Source of the DNA: JAWKOK01 sp963698255
GTDB taxonomy: Bacteria; Chloroflexota; Anaerolineae; Caldilineales; Caldilineaceae
NCBI GenBank assembly: GCA_963698255.1
Contig: CAVOQD010000027.1
Span: 1-64,000, forward strand
Direction of reading: 5' to 3'
DNA: 64,000 bases
The notes below the pieces were generated by a model. It saw only the letters and a list, made by a program, of their open reading frames with translations, ran no database searches and was not told the origin of the DNA. Shown one piece after another: positions 32,158-41,266 of this stretch (position 1 is the stretch's first letter; the number at the start of each line of letters is the position of its first letter). A program made the translations under genes and the position numbers.

Positions 32158-34878
32158 ATGGACAACAAGATCGAAGAACTGCTTGCCCAGATGACGCTGG
32201 AGGAGAAGGTGGCCATGACCGCCGGGTCAGACATGTGGCACAGCACGGGCGTAGAACGGCTGGGCATCCCGCCGTTCAAGGTGTCGGATGGACCCAACGG
32301 GGCACGGGGCGGCGGAATGCCCGGCGTGGGCACGGGGTTGACGTCGGCCTGCTTCCCGGTGGGCATTTCGCTGGCATCGACGTGGAATGTCGATCTGGTG
32401 GAGCGCGTGGGCGTGGCCCTGGGCCAGGAGACTCAAGACCAAGTCCGCCCAGGTGCTGCTGGGGCCGACGGTCAACATCCACCGCTCGCCGCTCAACGGG
32501 CGCAACTTCGAGTGCTACTCCGAGGATCCGTACCTGAGCGCACGGCTGGCCGTGGCCTACATCCAGGGCGTGCAGAGCGAGGGTGTGGGCGCGTGCGTCA
32601 AGCACTTCGTCTGCAATGACTCCGAGTTCCAGCGCATGTCCATCAGCTCCGAGGTGGGCGAGCGGGCGCTGCGCGAGATCTACCTGCCGCCCTTCAAGGC
32701 CGCGGTCCAGGAGGGCGAAGTCTGGTCGGTGATGTCGGCCTACAACAAGATCAACGGCGACTTCTGCCAGCGCCAATCCCTACACCCTGACCGAGATTCT
32801 GCGCGACGAATGGGGCTTTGAGGGCTTCGTGGTCTCCGATTGGTTCGGCACCAACAGCACCGTCGAGGTGGCCAATGCCGGTCTCGATCTGGAGATGCCC
32901 GGCCCGGCGCGATTTATGGGCGAGCGACTGCTCGAAGCGGTCAAGGCCGGCGAGGTCAGCGAGTCGGTCATCGACGACAAGGTTCGGCGATTGCTCGACG
33001 TGGTGCTCAAGTGCGATCTCATGGAGAAGCCGGAAGCGCCGGAGCAGGCCATCGACCGGCCCGAGCACCGCGCCGTGATCCGCGAGGCCGCGGCCGAGGG
33101 CATCGTGCTGCTCAAGAACGAGGGCGGGCTGTTGCCGCTGGACGCAGAGCAACCTCAACTCCATCGCCGTCATCGGGCCCAATGCGCCGGTGGCCCGGGC
33201 CATGGGCGGCGGCAGCGCGCAGGTCAACGCCCACTACTTCGTCTCGCCGTTGGATGGCATCCACACGGCCTGTGGCGACAGCGTCGAGATCAACTTTGCC
33301 CGCGGCTGCACCAATCACAAATAGGCGCCGGTCATCGATCCGTCATGGCTGACCACGCCGGACGGTCAGCATGGCGCGCTGACCATCGAGTTCTTCAACA
33401 GCCTGGATCTGTCGGGCGACGTTGTCCATACCCAAACCGTTGAACGGCTGCACGCCATGTGGTTCGGCGAGGTCGGTCCGGACGTCAACCCCGGCGAGTT
33501 CTCGGCACGCCTGATCGGCACGATCACACCGCCGGCGTCGGGCGACTACACCTTTGCCTTGACCAGCGCCGGCGTCAGTCGTCTCTTCATCGACGGCGAG
33601 CTGGTGCTTGACAACTGGGAGAACATGCGGCCCGGCGGCTCATTCTTCGGCATGGGCAGCCACGAGGTCACGGCCGATCTGACGCTGAGCGGCGGCGTTG
33701 ACCACGAGATTGTCGTCGAGTACAGCCGCCAGCAAGCCGCCGCATTGTCGGCCCTGATCGTGGGCGGCTTTGCAAAGGAACTGGGCGATCCCATCGCTGA
33801 AGCTGAGGCGCTGGCAGCCGCGGCCGACGTGGCCCTGGTCTTCGTGGGCACGAGTGAGGAGTGGGAGAGTGAGGGTTTTGACCGACCGGACATGGACCTG
33901 CCCGGCCGACAGGTTGAGCTGATCGAACGCGTGGCCGCGGCCAACCCCAACACGGTGGTGGTGCTCAACAACGGCTCGCCGCTGACCATGGACTGGATCG
34001 ACCGTGTGCCGGCGCTGCTGGAGGCCTGGTTCCCCGGTCAGGAGACCGGCAACGCCATCGCCGACGTGCTCTTCGGCGACGTCAACCCGTCGGGCAAGCT
34101 GCCCCAGACCTTCCCCGTCCGACTGGAGGACAACCCGGCCTACATCAACTATCCGGGCGACAACGGCAAGGTTGTCTACGGCGAGGGCATCTTCGTCGGC
34201 TATCGCTACTACGACAAGAAGGATATCGCCCCGCGTTTCCCCTTTGGGTACGGACTCTCCTACACGACGTTCGACTACGGCAATCTGCGTCTGGACAAGC
34301 AGAGCTACGAACTAGGCGAGACCATCACCGCCAGTATCGACATCACCAACGTCGGCGATGTGGCCGGCAAGGAGATCGTCCAACTCTATGTGCGGGATGT
34401 CGAGTGTAGCCTGATGCGTCCGCCCAAGGAGTTGAAGGCTTTTGCCAAGGTGGCGTTGGCTCCCGGCGAGTCCAAGACCGTCTCACTGACCCTCGGTCCC
34501 GACGACCTCATGTTCTACGACGACGCAAAACGCGCATGGGTGGCTGAGGAAGGCGAGTTCGAAGTGCTGGTCGGCAGCTCGGCTGCGGCGATCCACGCCA
34601 CGGCGAGCTTCACGCTGAGCGTGCCCGAGCTGTCCGCTGACGCGGTCGCGGCCCCGACAACGCCGCTGAGCAAGCAGAGCACGCTACGCCAGATCCTGGC
34701 CAATCCGGCGGGCAAGGCCATCCTGGCCGCGCACTTGCCCGACATGATCGACTCGCCCCAGGTGGGCATGGCCATGGACATGACGCTGGAGGCCATCGCC
34801 GGCTTCGTGCCGCACATATTGCCTCGGACGACGATGCAGTCGATTGACTTGGCGTTGCGGGGGTTGTCAGAGGGGTAG
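32158..34878 (+). CDS. Beta-glucosidase-type GH3 with PA14 insert
   Basis: Three inserted bases (near 32440, 32769 and 33146) were corrected; an in-frame TAG remains at 33322-33324. The product would have about 906 residues. The N-terminal barrel has KVSDGPNGARGGG, GACVKHFVCNDSEFQR and the nucleophile Asp in FEGFVVSDWFGTNS. The second domain is interrupted by a PA14 domain (GTITPPASGDYTFALTSAG ... FIDGELVLDNW) and holds VALVFVGTSEEWESEG. A fibronectin-III-like domain follows (GKEIVQLYVRDVECS). The last 90 residues are an unusual helical tail. Such enzymes release glucose or related sugars from beta-glucosides. There is no signal peptide. It is coupled to the SDR gene upstream. Confidence 0.85.
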
Positions 34879-34946
34879 GAATTGGCCACGGATGACTCCA
34901 CTGCAAAAAGGAAAAACGACCACGGATTACACGAATGGCTTCACTG

Positions 34947-35113
34947 CAAGAACCACGAATTTCACAAATTGCACGAATTTCCTCAGTGGTGCAATTCGTG
35001 AAATTCGTGTCATTCGTGGTTTTTGCAGCAGAGTCACGAATTACACGGATTTCCTCCAGTGAAAAATCCGTGAAATCTGTGAGATCCGTGGCAAAGCTAG
35101 TTCTTGCAGTAGA
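34947..35113. repeat. Inverted-repeat element family C, two adjacent copies
   Basis: Copy one (34947-35026) folds ACCACGAATTTCACAAATTG against ATTCGTGTCATTCGTGG. Copy two (35027-35113) is a variant with CACGGATTTCC and AAATCCGTG. Related copies lie at 37571-37650 and 55630-55706. All sit in gaps next to stop or start codons. There is no coding capacity. Confidence 0.6.
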
Positions 35114-35138
35114 GTCATCTGTGGCTAGCTTTTCTTTC

Positions 35139-36005
35139 TCAGCGAAACATCAGCACGGGGATCGGGCATGAGCGCAGCATGTTGCTTGTGGTGCTGCCGA
35201 TGATCATGGTGCGGATGTGAGAATGGCCGTAGGCGCCCATGATCAGCATGTTCATTTCATTGGATGCCACATAGTCTGCCAGCACGTCGTCGGCGTGGCC
35301 CTTTGTCAGGTGCGTCAACACGCTGAAACCGCTCTCCTGCAATTGAACGGCGGCTGATTCCAGACTGTGGCGGTTGCCCTCATTGTCCGCGCCGATCTTG
35401 AGCAGATGGCATTCCAGCCCTTGGAACAACGGGCTGGCCGCCACGTAGTCGACGGCCTTGCGCGTGCTGCGCCCGCCGTCGTAGGCGATGACAAAGCGTT
35501 GGATGGGGTTGAACGCACGCGCAGCAACCAGCACCGGTTTGTGGGCGGCGCGCACGGCCCGTTCCAGATTGGATCCCAGATGTCCGCTGGCAAAGTCGGC
35601 GTTTTCGCCGCGCTTGCCCAGGACGTTGATCAAGGTCGAGGATTCCATCTCGCTGATGGAGTCGACCAGCGACCCACGCCGCTGCATCGTCTGGACGTTG
35701 TTCACGCCCAGCGCCGTCAGCTCTTCCTTGGCGTGATCCAGGATCAACTTGCCCCGCTGTTGGTCAAGCTTGCCGCGCTGCTCATCCATGCGGCTGAGAT
35801 TGTCGAGCAGCGCGCTCTTGGCCCCCAGCCCGATGGCCCCGCTCAGGTCTGCGGGCGCGGCGTGGTCGGAACTAGGCGGCTGGACATGCAGCACACGGAC
35901 CGGGGCATCGAGCCGCCGGCCTGCCCAGGCCGCATGGGCAAGGACGCTGTCCGTGTAGGTGGAGCCATCGACACAGGTCAGGATAAATTCGGTTGATTTC
36001 GACAT
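35139..36005 (-). CDS. Tandem universal stress protein
   Basis: The start at 36005 is chosen because AGGAAAC lies just before it; 36017 is possible. The 288-residue protein has two UspA domains. The first (residues 1-140) has CVDGSTYTDSVLAHA but a degenerate nucleotide loop. The second (about 150-288) keeps VIAYDGGRSTRKAVDYV and the ATP-binding loop GAYGHSHIRTMIIGSTTS, the G2xG9xG(S/T) pattern. It is probably a cytoplasmic ATP-binding stress protein. It lies 50 bases downstream of a SulP transporter on the same strand, a neighbour pairing seen in many bacteria. Confidence 0.85.
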   Translation of the reverse strand: MSKSTEFILTCVDGSTYTDSVLAHAAWAGRRLDAPVRVLHVQPPSSDHAAPADLSGAIGLGAKSALLDNLSRMDEQRGKLDQQRGKLILDHAKEELTALGVNNVQTMQRRGSLVDSISEMESSTLINVLGKRGENADFASGHLGSNLERAVRAAHKPVLVAARAFNPIQRFVIAYDGGRSTRKAVDYVAASPLFQGLECHLLKIGADNEGNRHSLESAAVQLQESGFSVLTHLTKGHADDVLADYVASNEMNMLIMGAYGHSHIRTMIIGSTTSNMLRSCPIPVLMFR

Positions 36006-36054
36006 CAGTTTCCTCATGTTATTTTAGCCGCAGATGGACGCAGTTGCGACGTTT

Positions 36055-37543
36055 TCAATGGCTGGACATCAGTTCCATGGCGTCGGGCTTGTCATGGATG
36101 GCGAGCCGTTCCACGATGGTGGCGCTGGCTTCGTTCATGCCCAGCAGTTCCACCTCTGTGCCCTCACGGCGGAACTTGAGCACCACCTTGTCCAGCGCGC
36201 CCACCGCGGTCAGATCCCAGAAGTGGGCCCGGCTGACGTCGATGACCACCCGTTCGATCACCTCCTTGAAGTCGAAGCCGGCGGCGAACTTGTCGGCCGA
36301 GGCAAAGAAGACCTGGCCCTGGACCGTATAGGTTCGATGGTTGCCGTCATCGGAGAGCACCGACGCCACAGGCATGACGCGCGAGACCTCATTGGCAAAG
36401 AAGAGCGCGCTCAGCAACACGCCGACCGCAACGCCCTGGGCCAGGTTGTGGGTCAGCACCACGACGGCCACGGTCGACAGCATGATCAGGCTGGAACTCT
36501 TGGGATAGACGGCCAGGTTCTTGACGGATGACCAGCTAAAGGTGCCGAACGCAACCATAAACATCACCGCAACCAACGCCGCCATGGGAATCTGCTGCAC
36601 CCAATCCCCCAACACCAGGATGAGGAAGAGCAGGAAGCTGCCGGCAAAAAGGGTGGAGAGCCGCCCGCGCCCACCGGACTTGACGTTGATGACCGACTGC
36701 CCAATCATGGCACAGCCTGCCATGCCGCCAAAAAAGCCGGCCACGATGTTGGCGATTCCCTGGCCCGCGCATTCTCGATTTTTGTCGCTGGGCGTGTCGG
36801 TCAGGTCGTCGACGATGACGGCCGTCATCAGCGACTCCAACAGGCCGACCACGGCCAGCGTGACCGAGTAGGGCAGGATGATGCGCAGCGTCTCGAAGTT
36901 TAAGCGGGATATCGGGCAGCATGAAGATGGGCAACGTGCTGGGCAATTCGCCCATGTCGCCCACGGTGCGAATGTCGAGCTTCATGAACATGCTGAAGCC
37001 GGTCAGGGCCACAATGCAGACCAGCGGCGATGGGATGGCCTTGGTCACATAGGGAAAGAGGTAGATGATGGCCAGTCCCACGGCGACCATGGCATAGACG
37101 ATCCAACTGGCGCCGTAGAACTCGGGCAATTGGGCCAAAAAGATCAGGATGGCCAGTGCGTTGACAAAGCCGGTCATCACCGAGCGCGAGACAAAGCGCA
37201 GCAGCACGCCCAGCTTGAAGACCCCGGCCAGGATTTCCAGGATCCCGGTGAGGATGGTGGCGGCCAGCAGATATTCCAGGCCATAGTTCTTGACCAGCGA
37301 GACCATGACCAGCGCCATGGCGCCGGTGGCCGCCGAGATCATGCCCGGCCGGCCGCCGACAAAGGCGATCACGACGGCGATACAGAAGGAGGCATAGAGA
37401 CCCACTTTGGGGTCAACCCCGGCGATGATGGAAAAGGCGATGGCTTCCGGGATGAGGGCCAGCGCCACGACCATGCCTGCCAGCAGGTCGCCACGGATGT
37501 TGCCGAACCATTCGGTTCGAAGATTAGCGTGTAAGACATTCAT
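36055..37543 (-). CDS. SulP family anion transporter with STAS domain
   Basis: One extra base near 36902 was corrected, giving about 495 residues. The start MNVLHANLRTEW at 37543 was preferred to 37573. The membrane part has GDLLAGMVVALALIPEAIAF and PKVGLYASFC, the SulP signature, and a central KNRECAGQGIANIVAGFFGG then MAGCAMIGQSVINVKSGGRG. A C-terminal STAS domain follows (ERVVIDVSRAHFWDLTAVGALD). The central motif is shared with bicarbonate transporters of the BicA type as well as sulfate carriers, so either anion is possible. It precedes the universal stress protein gene on the same strand. Confidence 0.85.
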
Positions 37544-37570
37544 TTTCCTATCCAAATTGTGACTCTGTTG

Positions 37571-37650
37571 CAAGAACCACGAATGACACGAATTTCACGA
37601 ATTGCGCCACTGAGAAAATTCGTGAAATCTGTGAAATTCGTGGTTCTTTC
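37571..37650. repeat. Inverted-repeat element family C, copy 3
   Basis: CAAGAACCACGAATGACACG pairs with GTGAAATTCGTGGTTCTTTC across CCACTGAGAAAATT. It lies just upstream of the SulP start codon on the minus strand. Confidence 0.6.
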
Positions 37651-37683
37651 AGTGAACTCAAATTGTTCACTTCGATTTTCTGC

Positions 37684-37723
37684 AAAAAAAGAGCCGCCCC
37701 CTGAGCTTGCCTAAGGGACGGCT
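37684..37723 (-). terminator. Terminator-like hairpin
   Basis: In the minus direction AGCCGTCCC and GGGGCGGCT pair with one mismatch, followed by seven T. It lies upstream of the SulP gene and would stop any minus-strand transcript from the toxin-antitoxin region. Confidence 0.4.
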
Positions 37724-38007
37724 GATTTGGTACGGTCAATTGACCGGAATCAGTACGGGTATCCACTTGATGGGCGACGCCAATAACCAGAGGACTCTAT
37801 CACAGATTGGGCTGAGTGTCTGCTTTTGGGGATGGGTGACGTTCCCCAAACATGCCGAGATTTGCTGATGGCGATTGAGTCGTGTAGCCAACATCTTGGT
37901 TTTGGAGATGGGGTTGAACCCTGGTTTCGACTGTTGTACAATCGATGTGTGTTGCCTGGAAAGCGCGGTTCGTTGTCGTCCTTCCGTGTTGAAATTAGAG
38001 GTTTTAC
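37724..38007. other. Intergenic region before the antitoxin repeat
   Basis: I see no convincing gene. Short open frames here have no family features. A TTGTACAATC palindromic word occurs near 37935. Confidence 0.3.
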
Positions 38008-38207
38008 ATGCAGGTCTACACTTTTTCAGAAGCCAGACAGCGGCTTGCTTGGCTGCTTGACGAGGCTGAATGTACCGGCAAGGTGTTGATTCAGAGAAAT
38101 AGAACAGAAGGCGAACGTTTGCATTGATTCCGGAGACAGAAACATCTTCGCCGCTGGATGTGCCATCGATCAAGGCGGATGTTTCGACGCAAGAGATAGT
38201 CGAGATT
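38008..38207 (+). pseudogene. Broken Phd-like antitoxin gene, first copy of a 225-bp repeat
   Basis: The frame starts MQVYTFSEARQRLAWLLDEA then ECTGKVLIQR, like the second copy, and then loses frame: CAGAGAAATAGAACAGAAGG replaces CAGAGAAAAGACGGG, so it ends soon after. The 3' part still matches copy two (CATCTTCGCCGCTGGATGTG). This looks like true divergence between duplicated units and not a single sequencing error, since several bases differ. Confidence 0.6.
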
Positions 38208-38232
38208 GTTCTATTGAAATTAGAGGTTTTTC

Positions 38233-38452
38233 ATGCAGGTCTACACTTTTTCAGAAGCCAGACGGCGGCTTGCTTGGCTGCTTGAGCAGAGCTGAAAGTA
38301 CCGGCAAGGTGTTGATTCAGAGAAAAGACGGGCGAACGTTTGCATTGATTTCGGAGACAGAAACATCTTCGCCGCTGGGTGTGCCATCGATCAAGGCGGA
38401 TATTTCGACGCAAGAGATAGTCGGGATTGTTCGAGAGGGTCGGGAGCGATAG
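38233..38452 (+). CDS. Phd/YefM-like antitoxin, second copy
   Basis: One extra base near 38288 interrupts the frame; corrected the protein has about 72 residues: MQVYTFSEARRRLAWLLEQA, then GKVLIQRKDGRTFALISE and STQEIVGIVREGRER at the C-terminus. This is the prevent-host-death fold, in which the N-terminal part binds operator DNA and the C-terminal tail neutralises a toxin. It lies on a 225-bp direct duplication, with the same TTGAAATTAGAGGTTTT leader before both copies. No intact partner toxin follows; the next open segment is a fragment. It could instead be a solitary regulator. Confidence 0.6.
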
Positions 38453-38460
38453 CGTAACGA

Positions 38461-38760
38461 GGAACGACCTATCGTGGGTTCGTATTCATAAGAACGACTG
38501 ACGAGCACGAGAAATTCCTCAAACTCTATCGCCATATCCACGACTCCGATCAGGTCGTGGCAGACTGTTTTGACGGTTGGCGGCGTTCGAGAATGAGCAT
38601 GTTTGGCATGGCCCTGCTTCAGCACGATCTGATGCCACAGGAGATGTGGGACCAACTATCGCCGTCTGCACGCGGGCCTCGGCGCGACGGGTCTCTGATG
38701 AAGGACCAAGGAGCAATGTGTATTGACACGGAGACGCTTGTCGTTATAATAAAGTTATAA
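38461..38760 (+). other. Possible gene fragment between toxin-antitoxin modules
   Basis: An open frame without a clear start reads RTTDEHEKFLKLYRHIHDSD then FDGWRRSRMSMFGMALLQHD, ending at TAA 38758. Its composition is protein-like. Its 3' end overlaps the promoter of the AbrB-Doc pair. It could be a remnant of a toxin gene for the Phd-like antitoxin, but I recognise no family. Confidence 0.3.
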
Positions 38761-38761
38761 C
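38723..38761 (+). promoter_or_regulatory. Promoter and probable operator of the AbrB-Doc operon
   Basis: TTGACA (38723-38728) and TATAAT (38745-38750) match both consensus boxes with a 16-base spacer. The -10 box is covered by the inverted repeat GTTATAATAAAGTTATAAC (38743-38761), a likely binding site for the antitoxin or the toxin-antitoxin complex. CTGGAGG follows before the ATG. Confidence 0.7.
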
Positions 38762-38773
38762 CTGGAGGTTGAT

Positions 38774-39004
38774 ATGATCAAGCAGCTCCGCAAGGTCGGC
38801 AACAGCAACGCCCTGATTCTGGACAAACCAATTCTGGAACTCCTCGGGTTGGAGGAGGACGGCCAGGTGCAGCTGACGATTCAGGATGGTAGCCTGATTG
38901 TCACGCCTGCTCGGCCTCGGCTGGTCAGCGCCGAAGAGATGAGTGAAAAACTCAGCTACGTGATGGAAAAACGTAAGGACGTCCTGCGGCGGTTGGCCGA
39001 ATAA
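38774..39004 (+). CDS. AbrB/MazE-type antitoxin
   Basis: The 76-residue protein is a SpoVT/AbrB-domain DNA-binding antitoxin: MIKQLRKVGNSNALILDKPI has the swapped-hairpin core (KVGNS..L.L), then LLGLEEDGQVQLTIQDGSLI and a C-terminal region predicted to bind the toxin. GGAGG lies 5 bases before the ATG. Its TAA overlaps the ATG of the Doc gene (TAATG), so the two are coupled. A near-consensus promoter with an inverted repeat over the -10 box suggests autoregulation. Doc toxins are more often paired with Phd antitoxins, so this partner is less usual. Confidence 0.85.
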   Translation: MIKQLRKVGNSNALILDKPILELLGLEEDGQVQLTIQDGSLIVTPARPRLVSAEEMSEKLSYVMEKRKDVLRRLAE

Positions 39005-39396
39005 TGCCTCCGGTCGTCTTTTTGTCGGTCGAAGATGTATTGGCAATTCATCGTCGAGTGATCGAGGAATTCGGCGGCGACCTCGGACTGCGTGATCGCG
39101 GACTGTTGGAGTCGGCAGTTGCGATGCCCCAATCCACATTTGGCGGGGAGGAACTCCATGCTGGATTGGCGGAAAAAGCAGCAGCCTATCATTTCCATCT
39201 CTGCGCCAATCACCCGTTCCTGGACGGGAATAAACGTGTTGCCGTTGCTGCATCTGAAGTTTTCTTGCTGATCAATGGGCTGGAGCTTTCGGCCAGCGAC
39301 AATGAGATCGAGAATCTCACTTTCGGTGTAGCGGGCGGTCGTCTATCCAAAGGGCAAGTGATCGAGTTCTTCATTGAGTTCGCCAAAGAAGTCTAG
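39004..39396 (+). CDS. doc: Doc-type toxin (Fic/Doc family)
   Basis: The 130-residue protein carries the Doc active-site motif HPFLDGNKRVAVAA near residue 74 (HxFxDGNKR), with the N-terminal FLSVEDVLAIHRRVIEEFGG and the substrate-groove segment RDRGLLESAVAMPQSTFGGE, both typical of the death-on-curing family. Doc enzymes phosphorylate the translation factor EF-Tu and stop growth. All catalytic residues are present, so it is probably active. It is translated in overlap with the AbrB-type antitoxin. The frame is clean, in contrast to the decayed module upstream. Confidence 0.9.
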   Translation: MPPVVFLSVEDVLAIHRRVIEEFGGDLGLRDRGLLESAVAMPQSTFGGEELHAGLAEKAAAYHFHLCANHPFLDGNKRVAVAASEVFLLINGLELSASDNEIENLTFGVAGGRLSKGQVIEFFIEFAKEV

Positions 39397-39459
39397 CGTC
39401 GGATTGAGCTTTGGTTCTCCGCTATCATTCGTTCGGACAGTCGAAAAGGCCCTCATTTC

Positions 39460-40323
39460 ATGACACTGATCATCCCCCAACGCTTGGCCGCCACATGCAG
39501 CGCCACGCCCGAACGTCGCGCCTGGCTGGAGCAACTGCCCGCCGCCGTCCGCGAAGTGCAGGAACGCTGGTCGCTGACGCTGGGCGATCCCTTTGCCCAC
39601 AACGAGGGGAGCTGCGCCTGGGTGGCGCCGGTCGTGCGTTGCGACGGCACGCAGGCCGTGCTCAAGATGGGCATGCCGCACATGGAGGCGACCCACGAGA
39701 TCCAGGGCCTGCGTTTTTGGGCGGGCGATCCGGCGGTCCATCTGCTCGAAGCGGATGAGGACCTCAATGCCCTGTTGCTGGAGCGCTGCGAGCCGGGCGC
39801 CGTGCTGCGCCAACTGCCGGAGCCGGAACAGGATGTCGTCATCGCCGGGCTGCTGCGCCGCCTCTGGCGCGTACCGCCGGCGTCGTTTCCCTTTCGTCCG
39901 CTCTCGGTGATGACGGCAAGTTGGGCCGACGAGACGTTGGCTGAGTCGGCCAATTGGGCCGATGGTGGCTTGGTGCAGGAGGGTCTGCGCCTCTTTGAGG
40001 AATTGCCGCGCACCGCCCCGACCCACGTGCTGCTGGCCACCGATCTGCACGCGGGGAACGTCCTGAGCGCCCAGCGTGCGCCCTGGCTTGTCATCGATCC
40101 CAAGCCCTTTGTCGGCGATCCGGCCTACGATGCCACCCAGCATCTCCTCAATTGCCGGCAACGGATGCAACGAGATCCCCATGCAACGATTCGTCGTTTT
40201 GCCGACCTGCTGGAGATCCACGAGGAGCGTGTTCGTCTCTGGATGTTCGCCCGTTACGCCGCTGAGTCTGGTCTGCTTGCAGACGATGACGCACTTGTCC
40301 TGGCGAGGAGCTTGTCGGATTGA
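39460..40323 (+). CDS. APH(6)-like aminoglycoside/hydroxyurea phosphotransferase
   Basis: The 287-residue kinase resembles the APH(6)/hydroxyurea phosphotransferase family: APVVRCDGTQAVLKMGMPHM holds the ATP-binding Lys, LLATDLHAGNVLSAQ is the Brenner motif with catalytic Asp (the family has HGDLHHGNVL), and WLVIDPKPFVGDPAYDATQH is the metal-binding DPK block that marks the family. Known members inactivate streptomycin, but chromosomal homologues in soil bacteria often have no proven drug substrate. It is complete, stands alone after the AbrB-Doc pair, and reads in the same direction. Resistance is therefore a possibility, not a conclusion. Confidence 0.8.
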   Translation: MTLIIPQRLAATCSATPERRAWLEQLPAAVREVQERWSLTLGDPFAHNEGSCAWVAPVVRCDGTQAVLKMGMPHMEATHEIQGLRFWAGDPAVHLLEADEDLNALLLERCEPGAVLRQLPEPEQDVVIAGLLRRLWRVPPASFPFRPLSVMTASWADETLAESANWADGGLVQEGLRLFEELPRTAPTHVLLATDLHAGNVLSAQRAPWLVIDPKPFVGDPAYDATQHLLNCRQRMQRDPHATIRRFADLLEIHEERVRLWMFARYAAESGLLADDDALVLARSLSD

Positions 40324-40516
40324 CGAGGGCTGGAATCGTCCCGTGTAGACATTTTGAAGCCACCGGTATAGTGAAATCTACGGAATGGATTGTTACGTTT
40401 TGGCATCGGTCTGTTGACGCTTGCAGAGCAGTGACAAGATGCCGACTTATCCTACTGGGACGTGATCAATCCACTGCGAATGCACGCAAATGACCTCACG
40501 AAAGGAGAACTGTCCA

Positions 40517-41234
40517 GTGGCTACATTTGTACTATGTCATGGTGGGTTTGCCGGTGGTTGGCAATGGAGACAGGTGGCTGATCTCCTTCGTGCCAATGGA
40601 CACACAGTGTACACGCCGACTTTCACTGGGCTCGGCGAACGTGTGCATCTGGCGCATCCCGATGTTGACTTAGATACGTTGATCACCGATGTGGTCAATG
40701 TGATTCAATATGAGGAGTTGACCGATGTAACTTTGGTCGGCTATAGCTTCAGCGGCATGGTCATCACTGGAGTGGCCGACCTGATACCTGAGCGTCTCTC
40801 CCGTCTTGTCTATCTGGATGCCTATGTTCCTCGGGATGGAGAGTCACTTATCGATCTTTTGGGTACAGCGCTCACAACGCAGCTCATGGCCATGGCTGAG
40901 GGGGTTGGCGATGGCTGGAAAGTGCCGCATATTCCAAATCCTGATGAGGATCCCGATCCGAGGTACATCATTTCAGCCGCTCAAGACCGGGCTGCAACCC
41001 GTCAGATCAAACAATCCCTCCGCATTGTCATTGCACCGCACATTTATCTTTTGCACCGAGGAAAAAGATCTGCTTCTGCTGGGACAGCCCATCGTAGACG
41101 CCGCTCAAGTGGCGAAAACTGATGACAGGTGGCGCTACTACGAATTGCAGAGCGGTCACGTCCCGATGGAAACCATGCCGGACGAACTCGCAGAATTGTT
41201 GAATCGGATTGTTGCTCAACCAGAGATAGCCTGA
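40517..41234 (+). CDS. Alpha/beta hydrolase, methylesterase-like
   Basis: The GTG at 40517 is chosen because AAAGGAGAA ends 7 bases before it; the ATG at 40490 is less well placed. One extra base near 41030 breaks the frame, and correction gives about 238 residues. The N-terminal ATFVLCHGGFAGGWQWRQV contains the oxyanion-hole HGG, VGYSFSGMVITGVAD contains the nucleophile Ser (GxSxxG, here GYSFSG), and the C-terminal YELQSGHVPMETMPDELAEL contains the catalytic His. The sequence is close to the salicylate or indole-acetate methylesterase-like group. The natural ester is unknown. Its 3' end converges on the amylosucrase-like gene. Confidence 0.8.
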
Positions 41235-41266
41235 GTGGTCTGTTTCCTGAAGGAAAGACGCGCCTG

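Noticed and set aside
34947..35113. Family C repeats as CRISPR or tRNA remnants
   Set aside because: They are inverted hairpins without spacer structure or cloverleaf, and copies are dispersed.
37989..38452. CRISPR-like repeat
   Set aside because: There are only two units of 225 bases, and they encode an antitoxin. No spacers and no cas genes.
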